A DNA stretch of 64,000 nt from Haemaphysalis longicornis (taxonomy: Eukaryota; Arthropoda; Arachnida; Ixodida; Ixodidae). The stretch is taken from NCBI GenBank assembly GCA_013339765.2, contig CM023451.1, forward strand, positions 149,847,623 through 149,911,622, in the 5' to 3' direction. This document shows positions 1 to 13,217 of this stretch, piece after piece. Positions within the stretch are counted from its first letter, which is position 1; each line of letters starts with the position of its first letter. The notes under the pieces are model-generated. The model did not search any database. It was not told where the DNA came from and worked only from the letters and a program-made list of their open reading frames with translations. Position numbers and translations under genes: made by a program.

Positions 1-137
1 TCGACACCGACAGTACTTTCAACTCCTCAACGCGGCCCGTAATGCAGGCGCGGCAGCGATGTAACGTCCTTTGGCGTTGTTGTTTCCCTTCTCGAGTTGC
101 TGTCCCCGGCTGGTGCTCGCTGCCTCCCCAACTTCAA

Positions 138-470
<333 letters not shown>

Positions 471-703
471 GTTTTGCTGTACTCCCAACGCACGTGCTTG
501 AAACATATAAGTCTAATGCTTTCGTCTTTAAGAGAAAATGCTGAGGTGAGGATAAAAACGTGCGAAAAACTGCCTACGCTCACATTTGTTGTCTCTGGGC
601 CTCGCTATATTTTTGTAACTTGAAATTGAAGTAACCGTCACTTCGAAAGCATAGTAACAAAAAATTGGCCGCGTATCTGCTCCTTTCGTTGCAAATGACG
701 TCA

Positions 704-1417
704 AAAGACGATAGTCTTTATCGGCTTTTGCGAAGTAAATGCCTCCCTTCGCTTTACCGCTCACCTCTCATGTTGTTCCTCTTGCGTCGCGCTCCTCCCA
801 TGGTAAAGACGCCAAATGTTTGCTTAAATCATTTTAAATTTCCCGCGTTCCACTGCTCCAAACCGGGTGTCTCGATGCGAACGCTTGCCGTACGGCGAAG
901 ACGCGCGTTAATCGAGGCGCCCTACTTCAACGTTTATAGAACCGCGTTTCCCTACTCCACGTGCGTTGCAAGCAGAACGTGGAAACTATCTAGTGGAACC
1001 TTGCGTAACTGTTGGCGGTTGATTTCTTAAAATGGCGCCAGAAGCTATAGTGGCGCGGGCGACAGCAGGCGACGGCGGAGTGAATTCTTTTTCTGCAGTT
1101 GATGAAGTATTTAATTTCGCAAAAGTCAAGCATGTTTGAATTTTTATAAAGGAACACTGCAAATATCACTTCTGTATTGATTTGTTGTCTCATATTTGCG
1201 TAATGTCTTGTTCTTCTTCAACAATGTTGACAAGTATGAACATTACACCGCACCAAGGCGGGTAGATTTAGCTGTGACTATATAAGACTATTGCGCAGGC
1301 ATTGTTCTGCTTTCACCGGGTGGCTGAATCGAGTCACAGACAGACAGACGGACAGACAGACATACAGACAGACCAAAATTTCTGGGTTTAAGAAGCCCAA
1401 GAAAGACTATCGTCTTT
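704..1417. mobile_element. Possible TIR element bounded by 16-bp inverted repeats
   Basis: AAAGACGATAGTCTTT at 704-719 recurs as its exact reverse complement at 1402-1417, enclosing 714 bases. The right end is followed inward by a (CAGA)n stretch. No transposase frame is seen inside and no convincing target duplication was found. The repeat is itself nearly palindromic, which lowers its weight. This could be a MITE-type non-autonomous DNA element or two separate ends of the same family. Confidence 0.4.
1336..1373. repeat. (CAGA)n microsatellite, imperfect
   Basis: About nine copies of CAGA with single-base interruptions (CGGA, CATA). It lies just inside the right inverted repeat at 1402-1417. 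Confidence 0.85.
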
Positions 1418-1667
1418 AAAAACAAGCGTATACAGCCGAATTTCCTTACCCGTGTGTGTTACTGTTCTGTTAATGGCGAGTTTACTGCTATTTTCTACTG
1501 TTCCACTTTGACGTCAACCAGGTTTCGGCCATGCTCTCCTTCAGTTTTCTAACTGGTCAACTTTGGCAACACGCTTTCCTTTCCATCTCGCCTAGAAGGT
1601 ACGAGGTACGCCTCCCGCCTTCGCTCGATTGTGTATTTCTCCCGGTCGCGCTCGGTATACACATTAA

Positions 1668-3239
1668 AGGAGTACTGACACGAAATTTCTCGCTTTCAGT
1701 TTTTATGCTGTAAAGAATACCTATTGGCCTAGTATTACGAAAATCGAACCGAAAGCCGTCAGCCGCCAACACACAATTAATTATAGCACGTTTATTGCAA
1801 CCAATTTCAAATTTGGTCCGCCGCGCGGGAAAATGGCCGTTCGAAGGCCAGCCTGCAAGCGGGAAGCCTTACGTCACGGTCTCACCCGTGACGTCAGGGA
1901 CGTTTTTTCTTTCCTCCATGCGTTCGCCGCATCGTCTGCTACGATTGCACATGGTCCGCGACTCGCCCGCGCAGTCGACATGTCGTCTGAGTCTTCAGAC
2001 TCGGATGAGTCACTGCCACCCGACAGACAGAACAACTTTATTTGGCCAGGCGATTTAGGCCGGCGATGTCTTTGCCGTCGTCCGTTTTTTAATATTCACT
2101 GGCGGCTCGAACCGGCGCAGACCGTGATAGCAACAGCTTGTCGCCACTCTTCTAATCAATCTGATCACGAAAAGAAGCTCTACATGCGAGAAACTAGATG
2201 TTAGTGTGTTGAAAATTGTGCTAGGAGTTATTATCAGCGCTGAATTTAAAAGTGGCGTTCAGATATTTGCCGCAATGGTAAGCCTGCGCTGACCGGCAGC
2301 GGGGGTTCGGCGCTCCGACCCAGCACTGTCGGCACCACGGTGCGGCGAGCGGCCGAAAGATGGCGCCACCTGCGCGCTAGTATCAAAACAGGCCGCGGCA
2401 GATGTCTTGGTCACCGATCGCAGAAACGGAAATTATTGCCAAATTAAAGCTTCGTATGCGAAAAAGGGGATGATAGTGTGGTGAAAAGTTGTGTAAGGGA
2501 TGGTCATTCGCAGTTGTACAGATACCAGCGATCAAATAGTCACCACGATACTAAGTTCCCAACACCCAAGGTGACCCGTGCAAACCCCGAGCCCGCTGGC
2601 TTGGGCGACAGTTCTTGCGGCCAGCCGGCGTGCACGAACTCCACGAAGTCCACGTTTAGCGCTGCATGTCGTCGCGCGGAAAATAATGCATCTTGGCGTC
2701 GTCGTCGATTTGCTCGGGCAGGCTTCCACGAGCAGTACTTCGCATACCGCGAGCTTGCCATAGCACAACTTGGGCGAGCTCGGCGACGCGCACCGCCGCG
2801 TCGCCGCGGTGCCCGTCGACATCGCGCACCACGCCGTTTTCGGCACCAGTGCCGAACACCATGCGCCGGCAACGAACTGAAGAGCAAAGACGTCGAACAC
2901 GCAACGTTTACAAAGCATTGCTCACACAGCTGCGCCCACGTCTCCTGCCCAAACGAATACCACCGAAAACAGCAGCGCAGGATATCGTTTTCGATTCTGA
3001 AAACGACTATATGACGTCACCCTGAACCGGCCAGACACGTAGGCCAATGTTTCGTCACGCCGAAAGCGATTGCGCTAGTGCTGCCGATTTGTGGAAGCTC
3101 GCGGCCTGGACAATCAAAATCGATTTTAGATGTGATTCCGGCCTCGGATCGCTGCAAACATTTCTGTGAGGCATCTGTACAAACTACTGAAGCCAATTAT
3201 ATCATTTTTTAGGTATCAAAATTTGGTGTCAGTACTCCT
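1668..3239. mobile_element. TTAA-flanked non-autonomous DNA transposon, 1.57 kb
   Basis: The element begins AGGAGTACTGACACGAAATTT and ends with the matching inverted sequence (reverse complement AGGAGTACTGACACCAAATTT), about 21 bases with one mismatch. It is flanked on both sides by TTAA (1664-1667 and 3240-3243). A TTAA duplication is the signature of piggyBac and Sola3 transposases; the terminal bases do not look like the usual piggyBac CCC start, so I leave the superfamily open. The interior is AT-rich at the ends and GC-rich at about 2,560-2,900, where frames up to 178 codons exist on both strands, but none resembles a transposase. Confidence 0.75.
2478..3014 (+). other. Unassigned 178-codon ORF inside the TTAA element
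   Basis: An open frame rich in Arg and Ala spans the GC-rich core of the TTAA transposon. Overlapping frames on the other strand are nearly as long, which is expected from GC-rich sequence lacking stop codons. I recognise no domain. It is probably not translated, but could be a decayed internal cargo or transposase remnant. Confidence 0.12.
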
Positions 3240-3243
3240 TTAA

Positions 3244-4987
3244 AAGCAAGCACGAGCGCTCTTCGAGCTGTGGCCTTCTCGCTCGCGTGTCGGCGTAGCC
3301 CTGGCACGTTGCCGCGGGAAACTTTCACCCGGGCGCGCGGATGGAACTTGAAATCGAGTTTCACTTAAGAATGCACCCCTCGCGGAATTTCAACTTGAGT
3401 CTCTTCCCAACCAGAAAAATGGCATGGTAGGTAGGAGGGTAAGGAGGAAGAGGCGGCGAATTTGCAAGCGTTCATTTCCCTCCCGTACTTTTCTTTTTCT
3501 TTCCCTGGTTTGCAATACTTTGTACTTTCTTCTTCTTATCCTGTTTCATCTCCAGAGAAACGGACCATGAGCCTCACTTTGTTCCCTCCATCTCAAAATT
3601 CCCCGCCACGTTTTTTTCTTATCTGCCGTTTTCTTCTCCCATTTTTGCGCCGAATTGCTTGCTCGGTTCTTCCTGCCGTACGCGTCGCTTATTCTCTTAG
3701 GGCCAACGACACGCTCTTCTTTTAACGGGCGCAGCTTTGACTTGCAATGGGGCCGCGTCACGCAATAAGGCACTCCGCGAGGATGGAGAGTCGTTAAGGA
3801 TGCGTAGGGATGCAAATCAAAACGAACCCGTTAAAGTTTCTATGCTCATAACGAGGCGTGAAAAGTTCGCAAACCTTTATGATCTGCAGTAACAAGAAAC
3901 AGTCAGGTGAAGTGAAAAAGGTTGTGCGTAGAGGGTTGATAGGCGTGATGCTCAAGACAAGTTGAGAGCCAAATCACACTTGTGTGTCTGTCTGAAAATT
4001 TTTTTGAATGGCGTCATTTAAACACAATTTGACGCATCTAGGTCCTTACTTGCCATGTGGTTATGTTACGATATTTGTTTTTCAGTCGGTGAAATATTCT
4101 GAAATAAAATAAAAACGCGCACAGTGTTTTTTTTTTTTTTGCTTTCTTATTATCCACACGGTCGTGTTCAAGGGCTAGGGTCGGTCAATTGTGCTCCTGT
4201 TTCCGTTTGCTCGTCGACATGAGGCCGTGTGCCCATATTCGCATGCGCGTTTTTTTTTTGTTCTGCAAAAAATACAACGCCGTCTATGTGCCCTTAATAA
4301 TAGTGAATATACATAGCCAAAACCGTTTCAAATCGATTGTGACTGCTGCCCGGTTTATACTCTCAACTTTGCCTAGCGCACACGAAGCTTTGGCCACATT
4401 TAGGGCAAAACATTTTTTACGAGGTCTTCGCAGCATTCTTTCGATTGAAAAAAAAAAACAAGGAAAAGAGCCTCGCCACAACAGGCACAGCCCCAGAAAA
4501 CTAAAAAAATTCGGAAGATGCTTATAACTTTCTAAGAACATCAAGGCGAAAGAAAGAAAAATTCTACCTTCTCTTAATCTGCTGTTAACTTTTCGGTTCC
4601 ATTTTGCGGCCACCCTCGTCACCACTTGAAAAGGTTACTGGACAGCACCCTCCGAAGCTCGTTCCGCTCACTCGCCATCACCAGGAGCCTTCTCTTCCCC
4701 CCCTTCCCCCCCCCCCCCCCCCCCCCATACACACACACCCATCAGTGCCTTCACCTCTCAAGGCGGCTCGTATTGCAAGCGTGGCAGCGACTTGCCAGCC
4801 TCCGATGCAATTTCCATTCCCGGAAACGCGCTCCATCGCCATTTTTCCGAACCCTCCCTCGATTCTCAACCCGCACCGCTGCTTCCATTTCCCGGCGCGC
4901 GATCCCCTCCCGCTTTCTTCTACCTCACCTTCAATTTTTTGTACCACTGATTTTTTCTACTTCACAATGCACCCGCTGGAAACATCT
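3244..4987. other. Unassigned stretch with homopolymers
   Basis: No gene or recognised element. It holds a pyrimidine-rich segment at about 3,460-3,720, poly-T near 4,126-4,140, a C7-TT-C21 tract ending at 4,726, and a following (AC)n. Nothing else stands out. Confidence 0.5.
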
Positions 4988-5001
4988 AGAGCTGTTGCCT
5001 A

Positions 5002-5350
<349 letters not shown>

Positions 5351-5559
5351 GAGCTGTTGCCTTCAAAAGAAGCACGTCTGCGGCGCCACGTGAGCGCGAG
5401 CCGTCAGCGTGTCGTTTGAATCGAGGGCACAGTGTTCTGCACAGAAACATTAACTGATTAACTGCGTAGTTTAATGCGAAGCAGTATACCTCTACCAGCC
5501 AAGGGTTCTGTTGTAACACTCGGCGTCAACATAAAACTCTTGCATACAAATAAAAGGAA

Positions 5560-5665
5560 TTACCGGCACCGCGAGGAATCGAACCGGCACCCCGGCACCC
5601 CGGCACCCGGCAGCCCGAGGAAGCGACAGCCTTCGGTGTTACCGACTCAGCTACGCCCGCACACA
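5560..5665 (-). repeat. tRNA-like SINE head of a second family
   Basis: On the minus strand the promoter boxes are near-canonical: A box TAGCTGAGTCGG (5,642-5,653) and B box GGTTCGATTCC (5,575-5,585). The spacing between them is stretched by about three tandem ACCCCGGC-type units at 5,588-5,612, so it cannot fold as an ordinary tRNA. The downstream body differs from the (CAAT)n SINEs. It is most simply a tRNA-derived SINE or tRNA pseudogene. Confidence 0.5.
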
Positions 5666-8600
5666 GGAGACGGGGAGACAGACGGTGTACTCAACGAGCA
5701 CAGCGGCAGGTCTACCACCTGTGCTCATTCAAAACCCTCGTGTGAAGTGCACACCGCATAACGTATATAACAGCGTTCACGTGGTTTATATTAGCGGCGA
5801 ACGACCAGCGTTTGGAAGGGGAGGGGGGGGGGGGGGCAGGATGCTTTTTGGGGGCGGCGCATAAACAAGAGTGAGGGGGAGGCAGTGAGAGAAATGACGC
5901 CATAGCCGCGCGTGCCGCCATTCTTCGCCAGACTCCTATTCCCCGTTTTCTTTCTGCTGTTGCTGTGTTTGGTCGTCATCGGTTTCAGTCTTTGTAGAGC
6001 CACGTGTGCCAATTTAAGTGGCGTGGTATGGGTAATCGTTGTGGGCCTCGTTTACAGCTTCGCAGACCAGCCACCTTCGCAGCGTGGATTGGAGCCATTA
6101 TTTTTGTAATTGTTGCGCGTTTATCTGGTGATCTACAGCGCAGTAGCGAACAGCAGGCTCGACGAAGACTATTCAATTGATATGCTATATGACACGTCGC
6201 CGTGGGTAGCTTCCTCCACAGTTTGTTGCATTATACCTCCGACAAAAATGGAAAACACTGTTTTTTTTTGGCTTATCGAAAGATTCCCCTTCTACGAGTA
6301 CGTCTCAAAGAGGAATGTATTTATGTTAAATGATGATACTAAGCTTAGGTAATGGCATGTTGGGCCCAGAGGCCGGGTAGAATTTCGAAATAGCTTTCGT
6401 TCGTCTGGAATAGAGAGTGTGCACGCGGAAGAATTATATTTTTTCAAAAATGATTTACAGGCGAGATTCTCGAAATCTGAACGGAACACATTTGTATTAA
6501 ATACTGCTGCAGCGTAGACAGTTGGAAAGGTGGCAACAGGGCTTAGCTGTCGCAGGAGGGCCGTTTTGTAGACGGGAAAGGAAAGATAGTCCGTGACCGC
6601 GTCATTATTATGACCATACATCTGAGTGGTAGCCTACAAGGCCATACTACGGGAGTTGTCCCTTGATTAAATGGTATGATAGATAAGACCGGAGCATAGT
6701 GCGTGCCTTACATCTTTTCCTTCCCTCGGACTTCCAAATGTTATTTTTACAGTATCAGTCCGTTCAGATTGGCCGTAATGCTACATCTATTCCAGAAGTT
6801 GCAGTTCGGCTAATTTTGATGTATTCAAAATAAAGCGATGACTTAATAGCAACGGATCACTTCTTGTCGCTATAGTTTTGCACAGAACGTGGGAAATTGT
6901 GTATTATGTTAGGCGAATACCGGCGTACTGAAGGAGCAAAATAAACAAGCGTCTCAACCCAATGGCAGTGCCCGCGGCATTGCAAAGATATCTATCATAA
7001 CAGCTGAGGAGGAGGACGGAGAAGGAAGTGTAGTTAAGCAAGAACAAATGCTGCAAAAGGATGGCTGCAGGAACAGGTAATTACCGGCACAAAAAATGTG
7101 ATCTTGAGAAATGTTACGGACGCTAGCAGCTCTTAACGTTTTCAGCAAAGTTGTAGGTGCGAAAGCCTTCCATTACCTACATCAAACACAAGGTAGCGGA
7201 GCGCTAATGGAACATATCGCCGTATTTTCGCAACTCGTTCTGCTCTTCATAAAAAAAAGAACAGTAAGAAGACGCAACTAGCGCAAAAAAAAAAAAACGG
7301 CACGTAACCTTAAGTCAAACTATTGCCTAGTAAATACACACACACGCACGCACACAAAGTAAACAGCGATTACGAGACCAGACAGGGGTCATCAGGGCGT
7401 CCAATAAAACTCCGATAACGGGAACAAGGAACGCTTCATCCTCGGAAGAAATCGCTACGAGAGACCAGCGCCGCGAAAAAGACCGAGAAAAAAAGAAAGT
7501 TTGGGGCGGGTCTGGTCAGCGTAACAAGCGTATCCTCCGACCGATGGCTTAAGGCGACTCTTTCTACCTCGTCACTGATACACAAGAATGGCTTTCTTCC
7601 GCAGCTCGGTGTGCGATCCCAAACAAACACGGCGGCGCTCGAAGCAACACTTTTTACGCTGTTAGTGAGAAGCTCCTTTTTTTCTCCCTGTGGCCCGCGT
7701 AGCAGAACCTCGTAACTTTTATCCCCAACCATTAGTCTCGTCGAAAAGCACCGACTTTCGGCGGTTTCCTTCGCGCGCGAACAAAAGAAAAAAAAAGAGG
7801 ATGGGAAAGAACTAGAAAAAAAAAGACAACCGGAGTGAAACAAAAAAAGAGAAAAGAATAAAAAAAACCTACCTACTGCCAACAAGCGTAGCCTAGCGCC
7901 AGTAAGAATAGGCTTGGAGTATGGAAAGAAAATAGTCGCCCGACGCGAAAGCGGAAAGAAAGAAGAAAGTAGGAGAAGAAAACGAGTAAGGAGGCCAAGA
8001 AAGGAGTCTTGAAGGGCGTGTAAGCCTGGAAGCAAGCTTTGAGGGTATAAAAGGAAAGATGCAGAACGGGTGGGGGTTTAGTAAAGGGATCAAGTAACCG
8101 GGATGGCAAGGAGAGGGAAAAGAAACGGTGGCGAAAGCACAGAAAGAAACCGGGTACGGGGTGGAAGCCCGCAACGAAGAAAAGAAACACAGCGAAAGCG
8201 AAAGAAAGGAACAGGGGGGGCGGTGTCACGCTTAAGCCCCAAGGCATCATCAGTCGGATTTCGACAAACCGCGGGAGGACTTATCTGGCCGGCCCAAGAA
8301 AGCGGCCGGAGGACCAATTACCCGGATATCCGAGCGGAACAGGAAGCACGTCCAACGCGTTGCCGGAACAAAGAGGCCCGGGTCGCTGCAAGACGAAATA
8401 ATAGACACACCCTATGTTTAGGGCAGCCGGACACGAAAAGCGGCTGCTAGACGCCACGGCGGGATTCCGCCAACTTGTCCCGAGGACGGAGGTGGAGGCG
8501 AAAATTGGATGGGGGAACTGAAAAAAAAAAAAAAAAGAACTCCGTACGTCGTTTGGTATCACCGTTGGTCTTGCCTTGTTTGAGTGTAGGGTACGGTTCA

Positions 8601-11600
8601 ATCAATTTATCCTAGTTCGATGTGCTCGTAATTATATAGGTATTACAAAAAAACTGAAACGGGTAAACACTAATAACATATAAACATAAAAAGCAGCGAA
8701 GAGCTGCTTATAGTTAACGGTAAGCGGTCTACAAAAATTGTACGCACCCCTGGGAAATGGGAAGAGGATGACTTTGCTCTTAAGTTGCAGAGTGTTTGCA
8801 TGACGTCCCAGAAGGAATGCCACTGGGGTCCGTTTGAGGCGGAAAGTTTATGGGCCAGTTTGTGACTGGGTGCGTCGAGGTACAACATACGGGGCGAAGC
8901 AGCAGTACGCTGTAATGTGTGGCCACCAGTGATTTTTTTGGCTCCCAGCGGCAGAAAGACCCACAAATTACACTGCAATTATTTTGCAATTATTTTGTGT
9001 GTGTGTGTATGTGTGTGGGAGGTGGGGCGGTATTTATCGCACTCGGGCGCATGTGGCACAGAATTCAGCGTCAAGACGCATATGTATGCGATGTGCAATG
9101 GGTTTATATTTCTATTTGGCGGTGTGAATGAACTATGCAGACGGGGGTGGGTGCGCTTGGATGGGTTTTTATAAAGCTGCATTAAGTCTTCGTTATTTCT
9201 TTACGTCTTCGAGCACACACGCAGTTTTTTCTGCTTGGAGCAAAAGCTCCGACTTCGTTCTGACTGTAAACTAATCTGATAACTTACGCAGGTTGAAGAT
9301 CAGATTTGACCTGCCTGATAACTGTAGCTGTTTTATCCGGTTGACTCACCTATTCATTCTCATCAAACATAGTGTCCGATGGTGTAGCTGTCCGTTTGGC
9401 ACCCATTACAAACGAGTTGGAAACGTGTGCACGGCGTTGTGGGGAATTCGCCAATATTGAGTGAAGTGTCTACTTCAGCGAGTTGGCCGTTTCCCTCTGA
9501 ATAATCCTTTTTCTCGCATAGTGAATAACAAATTGGCGGTTGCGTGTTTTCAAGCGGTGTTAGTAACGTGCCGAAAAAAAAGGTTTCTGATTTCAGGCAT
9601 AAATATTGGTGTTATGTTTAACCGTGCGTCGCGCTGTTAGCCATCATTTGTTAGTCATCATTTCGCTTAGTATTAGCAACACAGAAATTGATAATCCTGC
9701 CGGTACCACCTGGGAGAGATATAAAGGCGAAAACCTATGGGACCATGCTATCACACCTAACTGGTGCGAAATAAGTGAGTGAAACGCTTCATTAACGAGA
9801 GGCTATCATGCCGCCCTGGGAGGTGCAAGGATAAGGAAAAAGGGGAAGGTCACCGCTCACACAATGACCACAGTTTCAGTTTTGGGGGTCCTACTCACAA
9901 AATTAACACATTTAAGTCAGTCAGTGGCCCAAAAAGGCGCAGTCACACTGTGCGAAATATCGTTTTTGTCGTAAGCTCGATCGACATTACGGTGAGCACG
10001 CCGGGGATTATTTAGTTTGAACGACGCGATGTTCTTTAAGGAAGCCGTTATGTGTAACGCGAATGCAAATGACGAGCGTAGTTGCAACGCAGGGCCACGT
10101 GCGTCCGCATGAGTAGGAGAGTCTTGCATTCTTGGTCTCTGCTGTTGTGGAAACGACGCCGCATCAACACGCGAACAATTTCCAAGCAAGAAAGATAGAC
10201 AGAGAATAAACAGTCCAGAGAAATCTCCAGATGATCAGTACCTGATGGTGAGAACACAGGCTCAGTGGGGGCATCCTACAGTCGAGTACACTTCGGTTCT
10301 TGCTGGCTGCCCGTGCCCTCTCGGAAGCAACATGCGCTATGTCGAGAGCTCCGACCTTGTCAGCCGGTCCGCCAAATACTCGTAATTAGGCCGGCGAATA
10401 AGCGTGAGCGATTGTGAATATTGGCATTTCCATATCGGATGATACCTGGCGAAGGACAGAAATTGCAGGGGCTGCAGTATTGTGCGGGGTAGATAGAGTA
10501 GAGGAAGGGAAGAGGCCGGGCTGGGGTGGCGGGGGCTGTCGATGCTCGTGTCAGTCGTGAGAGAGGATGTCCGCGTAGCTAGGGAGCGTCGGTCTATCGG
10601 TCGGTTGGTCGGTCGGGCACTTCTCTTTATAGGCATAAATACCAGAGCGCGGAACCGGTTCCGGTGAGATGTCCGGCACAGGGTCGGCGCAACCGCGCGT
10701 TCGCGCAAACGGGTTCGCTCCATCTGCGGACGCGCTGTGAGGCGGGACGCCTAACAGTTACCGTACAGGAGCCGGTTCTCCGTTTTGCTATATCTCTTTT
10801 AGCCTTCAAGGTCGCGAACCGTCGTCAAAAATGACTTTCGCCCTTAAATCGAAACTTTTCCTGCCGAATGATTTTCTCAGTATGAAATAGTCCTCATGAG
10901 AAAATAAAAAAGATATTTCTAATTATAATCTCGGTTTTCAGCAAAACACAATGTGTTCAACGATTATAGTTTTCGTTTCATGACCTGCCGCCTCAATCGG
11001 GCAGTTAATAGTCATTGGCAATCTTCCGCGCGTTTCTCTACCCTTTCGGTCGCTGTGTCTGCTACAGCCATTAAGAAAAAGCGCCGCTTTTATCGATTAC
11101 ATCACTGGTTTAGGACTCTGCCCTCGAGGCCATCAGCATTGCTCAAAGTTCAGGCATAATAGTTTGATTAGCTGAGCACGTGTATCCGATCGTTGATTGG
11201 ACTGGCCCGTGCGTCCTTGTCCTGCTTTGATCCTCAAATGAACTTTCCCGTATACGAAACAAGAATGGCATTATACTTAATCATATTTCGGTGACCCGGA
11301 TTACCTGTTTGCGTGCGCGCACTCATCATGGCAAATTACCATGGCCACCATGAAAAGATCCTGCTCGCGTCCATACAAGTTTTTCATCTGTGCTACTTCG
11401 GTAGTCGCCAGATGAATCGATTTCAAAGCGAATGCGGCAATTATTCTTGAAGCGTGTCCTCGTACTGCTTTCCTATTTTTAACGGGGCACCGAAAAGCCG
11501 GTCCGAAAAAGCTAGCTGTTCCCGATAAGTTCACGAGCAAGTACGTACCAAATGAACACGCGAATAGGTCGGTATTAATGAGCTTGCCTCTTTTTTGTTG

Positions 11601-12409
11601 AGCTTTTTTTTTTGCAATGCATCATTTTGTCGATGCAGGCAACTAACTGTCAATAAAAGGGGGCTACTGTAAACATTTTCTGTCGTTACTACTATCAAAT
11701 TCAATTTTTAGAACGTTCCTGGAACGAATTATGAAGCAAAAGTAATGGCAGCCAAATGCTAACGAGATATGTAACGAAAGTTCGATATATTGGAGACACG
11801 TTTAATGAAGAGGCTTCTAATCTGGTATGGTTCAGCAGTCTTATAGACTCGTCATAAGGCCTTCATTCTTCGACTGTTCGAAATGAAGACAAAATGAGAT
11901 TTGTGCTCCTCTCACTCATCTTGTGGGGGTTGCCATTTGAGAGAAATTCCTCCCGATTCTTAGTACCAGCCTGAAAAAAGTGGATGTGTTAACGAATCAC
12001 CCCGTATATGCCTTAAAAATTGTCGCATGTTTTATCAAAGACATTCTACCAGTGAGCAGTGATATACGGCATTTTCTCAAAAAATTTGGAGATTCGCAAA
12101 GTGACACCCAGACGAAGTGTCCCATGGGAGCACGTGAGATGCTGTCCTCATCTTTGTTTTTTTTTTTGCATTTCTGATGCGCATTCGTTTTGTCCTTGAG
12201 CGGTTAAAAACATATTTTCACGCCCATGCTTACCCGAAACAACGCCGACGCTGCCTCCTCTCGTGATAAAATACTGGGGCTTTCGACTTAGAATAAATTC
12301 AGGGAAGCTTGCGCTCACGCGCAAGACTTGAATGGCGAAGCTGCTGTAGGTGAGCACTGCCGGACGCACAGTTTAGTTTCAGTATAACCTTATTTGCACA
12401 GTTGCGGTG
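5666..12409. other. Long stretch with no recognised gene
   Basis: No coding region could be supported. Notable content: poly-G (14) at 5,823-5,836; (AC)n near 7,337-7,358; a strongly purine-rich plus strand at about 7,780-8,230 (GAAAGAA/GGAAAG runs); A15 near 8,520; (GT)n at about 8,997-9,018; a short GGTC-rich run near 10,590-10,618; poly-T near 11,590 and 12,160. Open frames such as 199 codons at 7,436-8,035 (minus) follow the pyrimidine-rich strand and are low-complexity. This is probably intronic or intergenic sequence. Confidence 0.5.
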
Positions 12410-12667
12410 CTAGTAGTCGTCGTCAGATGCATCGAAGAGGTCGTCGTTTTTTTCGCAGCGACTAGTGGATGCAAAGTCATCTTCAGCATTATCGACTTCC
12501 AGCAGCTCTTCGTCATGGACTCGAGGCAGCGATGGCCGGATCTGCCAGTCGTCTAGGGAAGCATTGGCGCATTCATAGCCATGTCTCCAATTATCCGTAA
12601 TGGCCTTTAGAGAATGCGGCGGCCGCGGTGACCTCTCCCAAGCAGGCTGACTTTTCAGCTTGAGCAT
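12410..12667 (-). other. Possible coding tail with acidic C-terminus, unidentified
   Basis: An 85-codon minus-strand frame has balanced composition, unlike its low-complexity neighbours. It ends in an acidic run (ELLEVDNAEDDFAS, then DDLFDASDDDY and stop). An AATAA-like sequence lies about 20 bases after the stop. Acidic tails like this occur at the C-termini of some DNA transposases and nuclear proteins, but I recognise no family and the upstream sequence is repetitive. Coding status is speculative. Confidence 0.2.
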
Positions 12668-12717
12668 TAGCGCTGGAGTTTGTTTTTACATGAGCTGCAA
12701 CGCTTGCCGACATCGCT

Positions 12718-12935
12718 GGAGTTCTTGGTTTTTTGTTTTTGGCTAAAGACACTGTGCGAGCCGGGGACTCGGCGGTCGCCACGAGGCACACGCTCACGAG
12801 CGCTGGGCATTTTAGCGCTTCTCAAAGTTTTTGCCAGTTCTTTTTTTTTTTCTAAAACCCCTGTGCGTGCCGGGGACACTCAGCGGTCACCACGGGGCCC
12901 GCTGTCCCGAACGTTCGCATTTCCTTGGCATTTTT
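12718..12935. repeat. Diverged direct duplication of about 110-120 bases
   Basis: Two successive units share a T-rich lead, then CTGTGCG-GCCGGGGAC, CGGTC-CCACG and a CGC/CGAACG segment ending in GGCATTT or CGCATTT. The first is about 12,718-12,815 and the second about 12,834-12,935. Divergence is high, so this is an old tandem duplication. Function unknown. Confidence 0.5.
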
Positions 12936-12996
12936 TCCTGCAATACCGAACCTACGGCTTCTAAAACAGCCCCGCTGATAAAAAGAACGCGAGCGA

Positions 12997-13028
12997 TGCC
13001 AGCATTACCCGCTGCCAGCATTACCCGC
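12997..13028. repeat. 16-bp perfect tandem duplication
   Basis: TGCCAGCATTACCCGC occurs twice back to back (12,997-13,012 and 13,013-13,028), directly abutting the truncated SINE that follows. Confidence 0.85.
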
Positions 13029-13217
13029 AGCCCAAGGATGAGGGTTCGATACCCGGCCGTGGCGGCCGCTTTTCTGATGGAGGCGAAAAGCAAAAACGCC
13101 ATTGTGTTCGAGATTTCGGCGCACGTTAAAGATCCCAGGTGGTCAAAATTAATCCAGAACCCTTCAACATGGCGCGCCTCCTCGCCTGTGTAGCGTCGGC
13201 GCCTTAAACCTCACAAC
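13029..13217 (+). repeat. tRNA-derived SINE, copy 3, 5'-truncated
   Basis: The B box (GGGTTCGATACCC) and the body (GGCGGCCGCTTTT, GGAGGCGAAAAGCAAAAACGCC, GGTGGTCAAAATTAATCC) match copy 2 closely, but the A-box half is missing. The tail is degraded to CACAACCACATCAAC. Truncation plus tail decay suggest an older insertion than copies 1 and 2. Confidence 0.82.

Noticed and set aside
7436..8035. 199-codon minus-strand ORF
   Set aside because: It is low-complexity (Phe/Leu/Ser) and simply reads the pyrimidine strand of a purine-rich tract; no domain or splice context.
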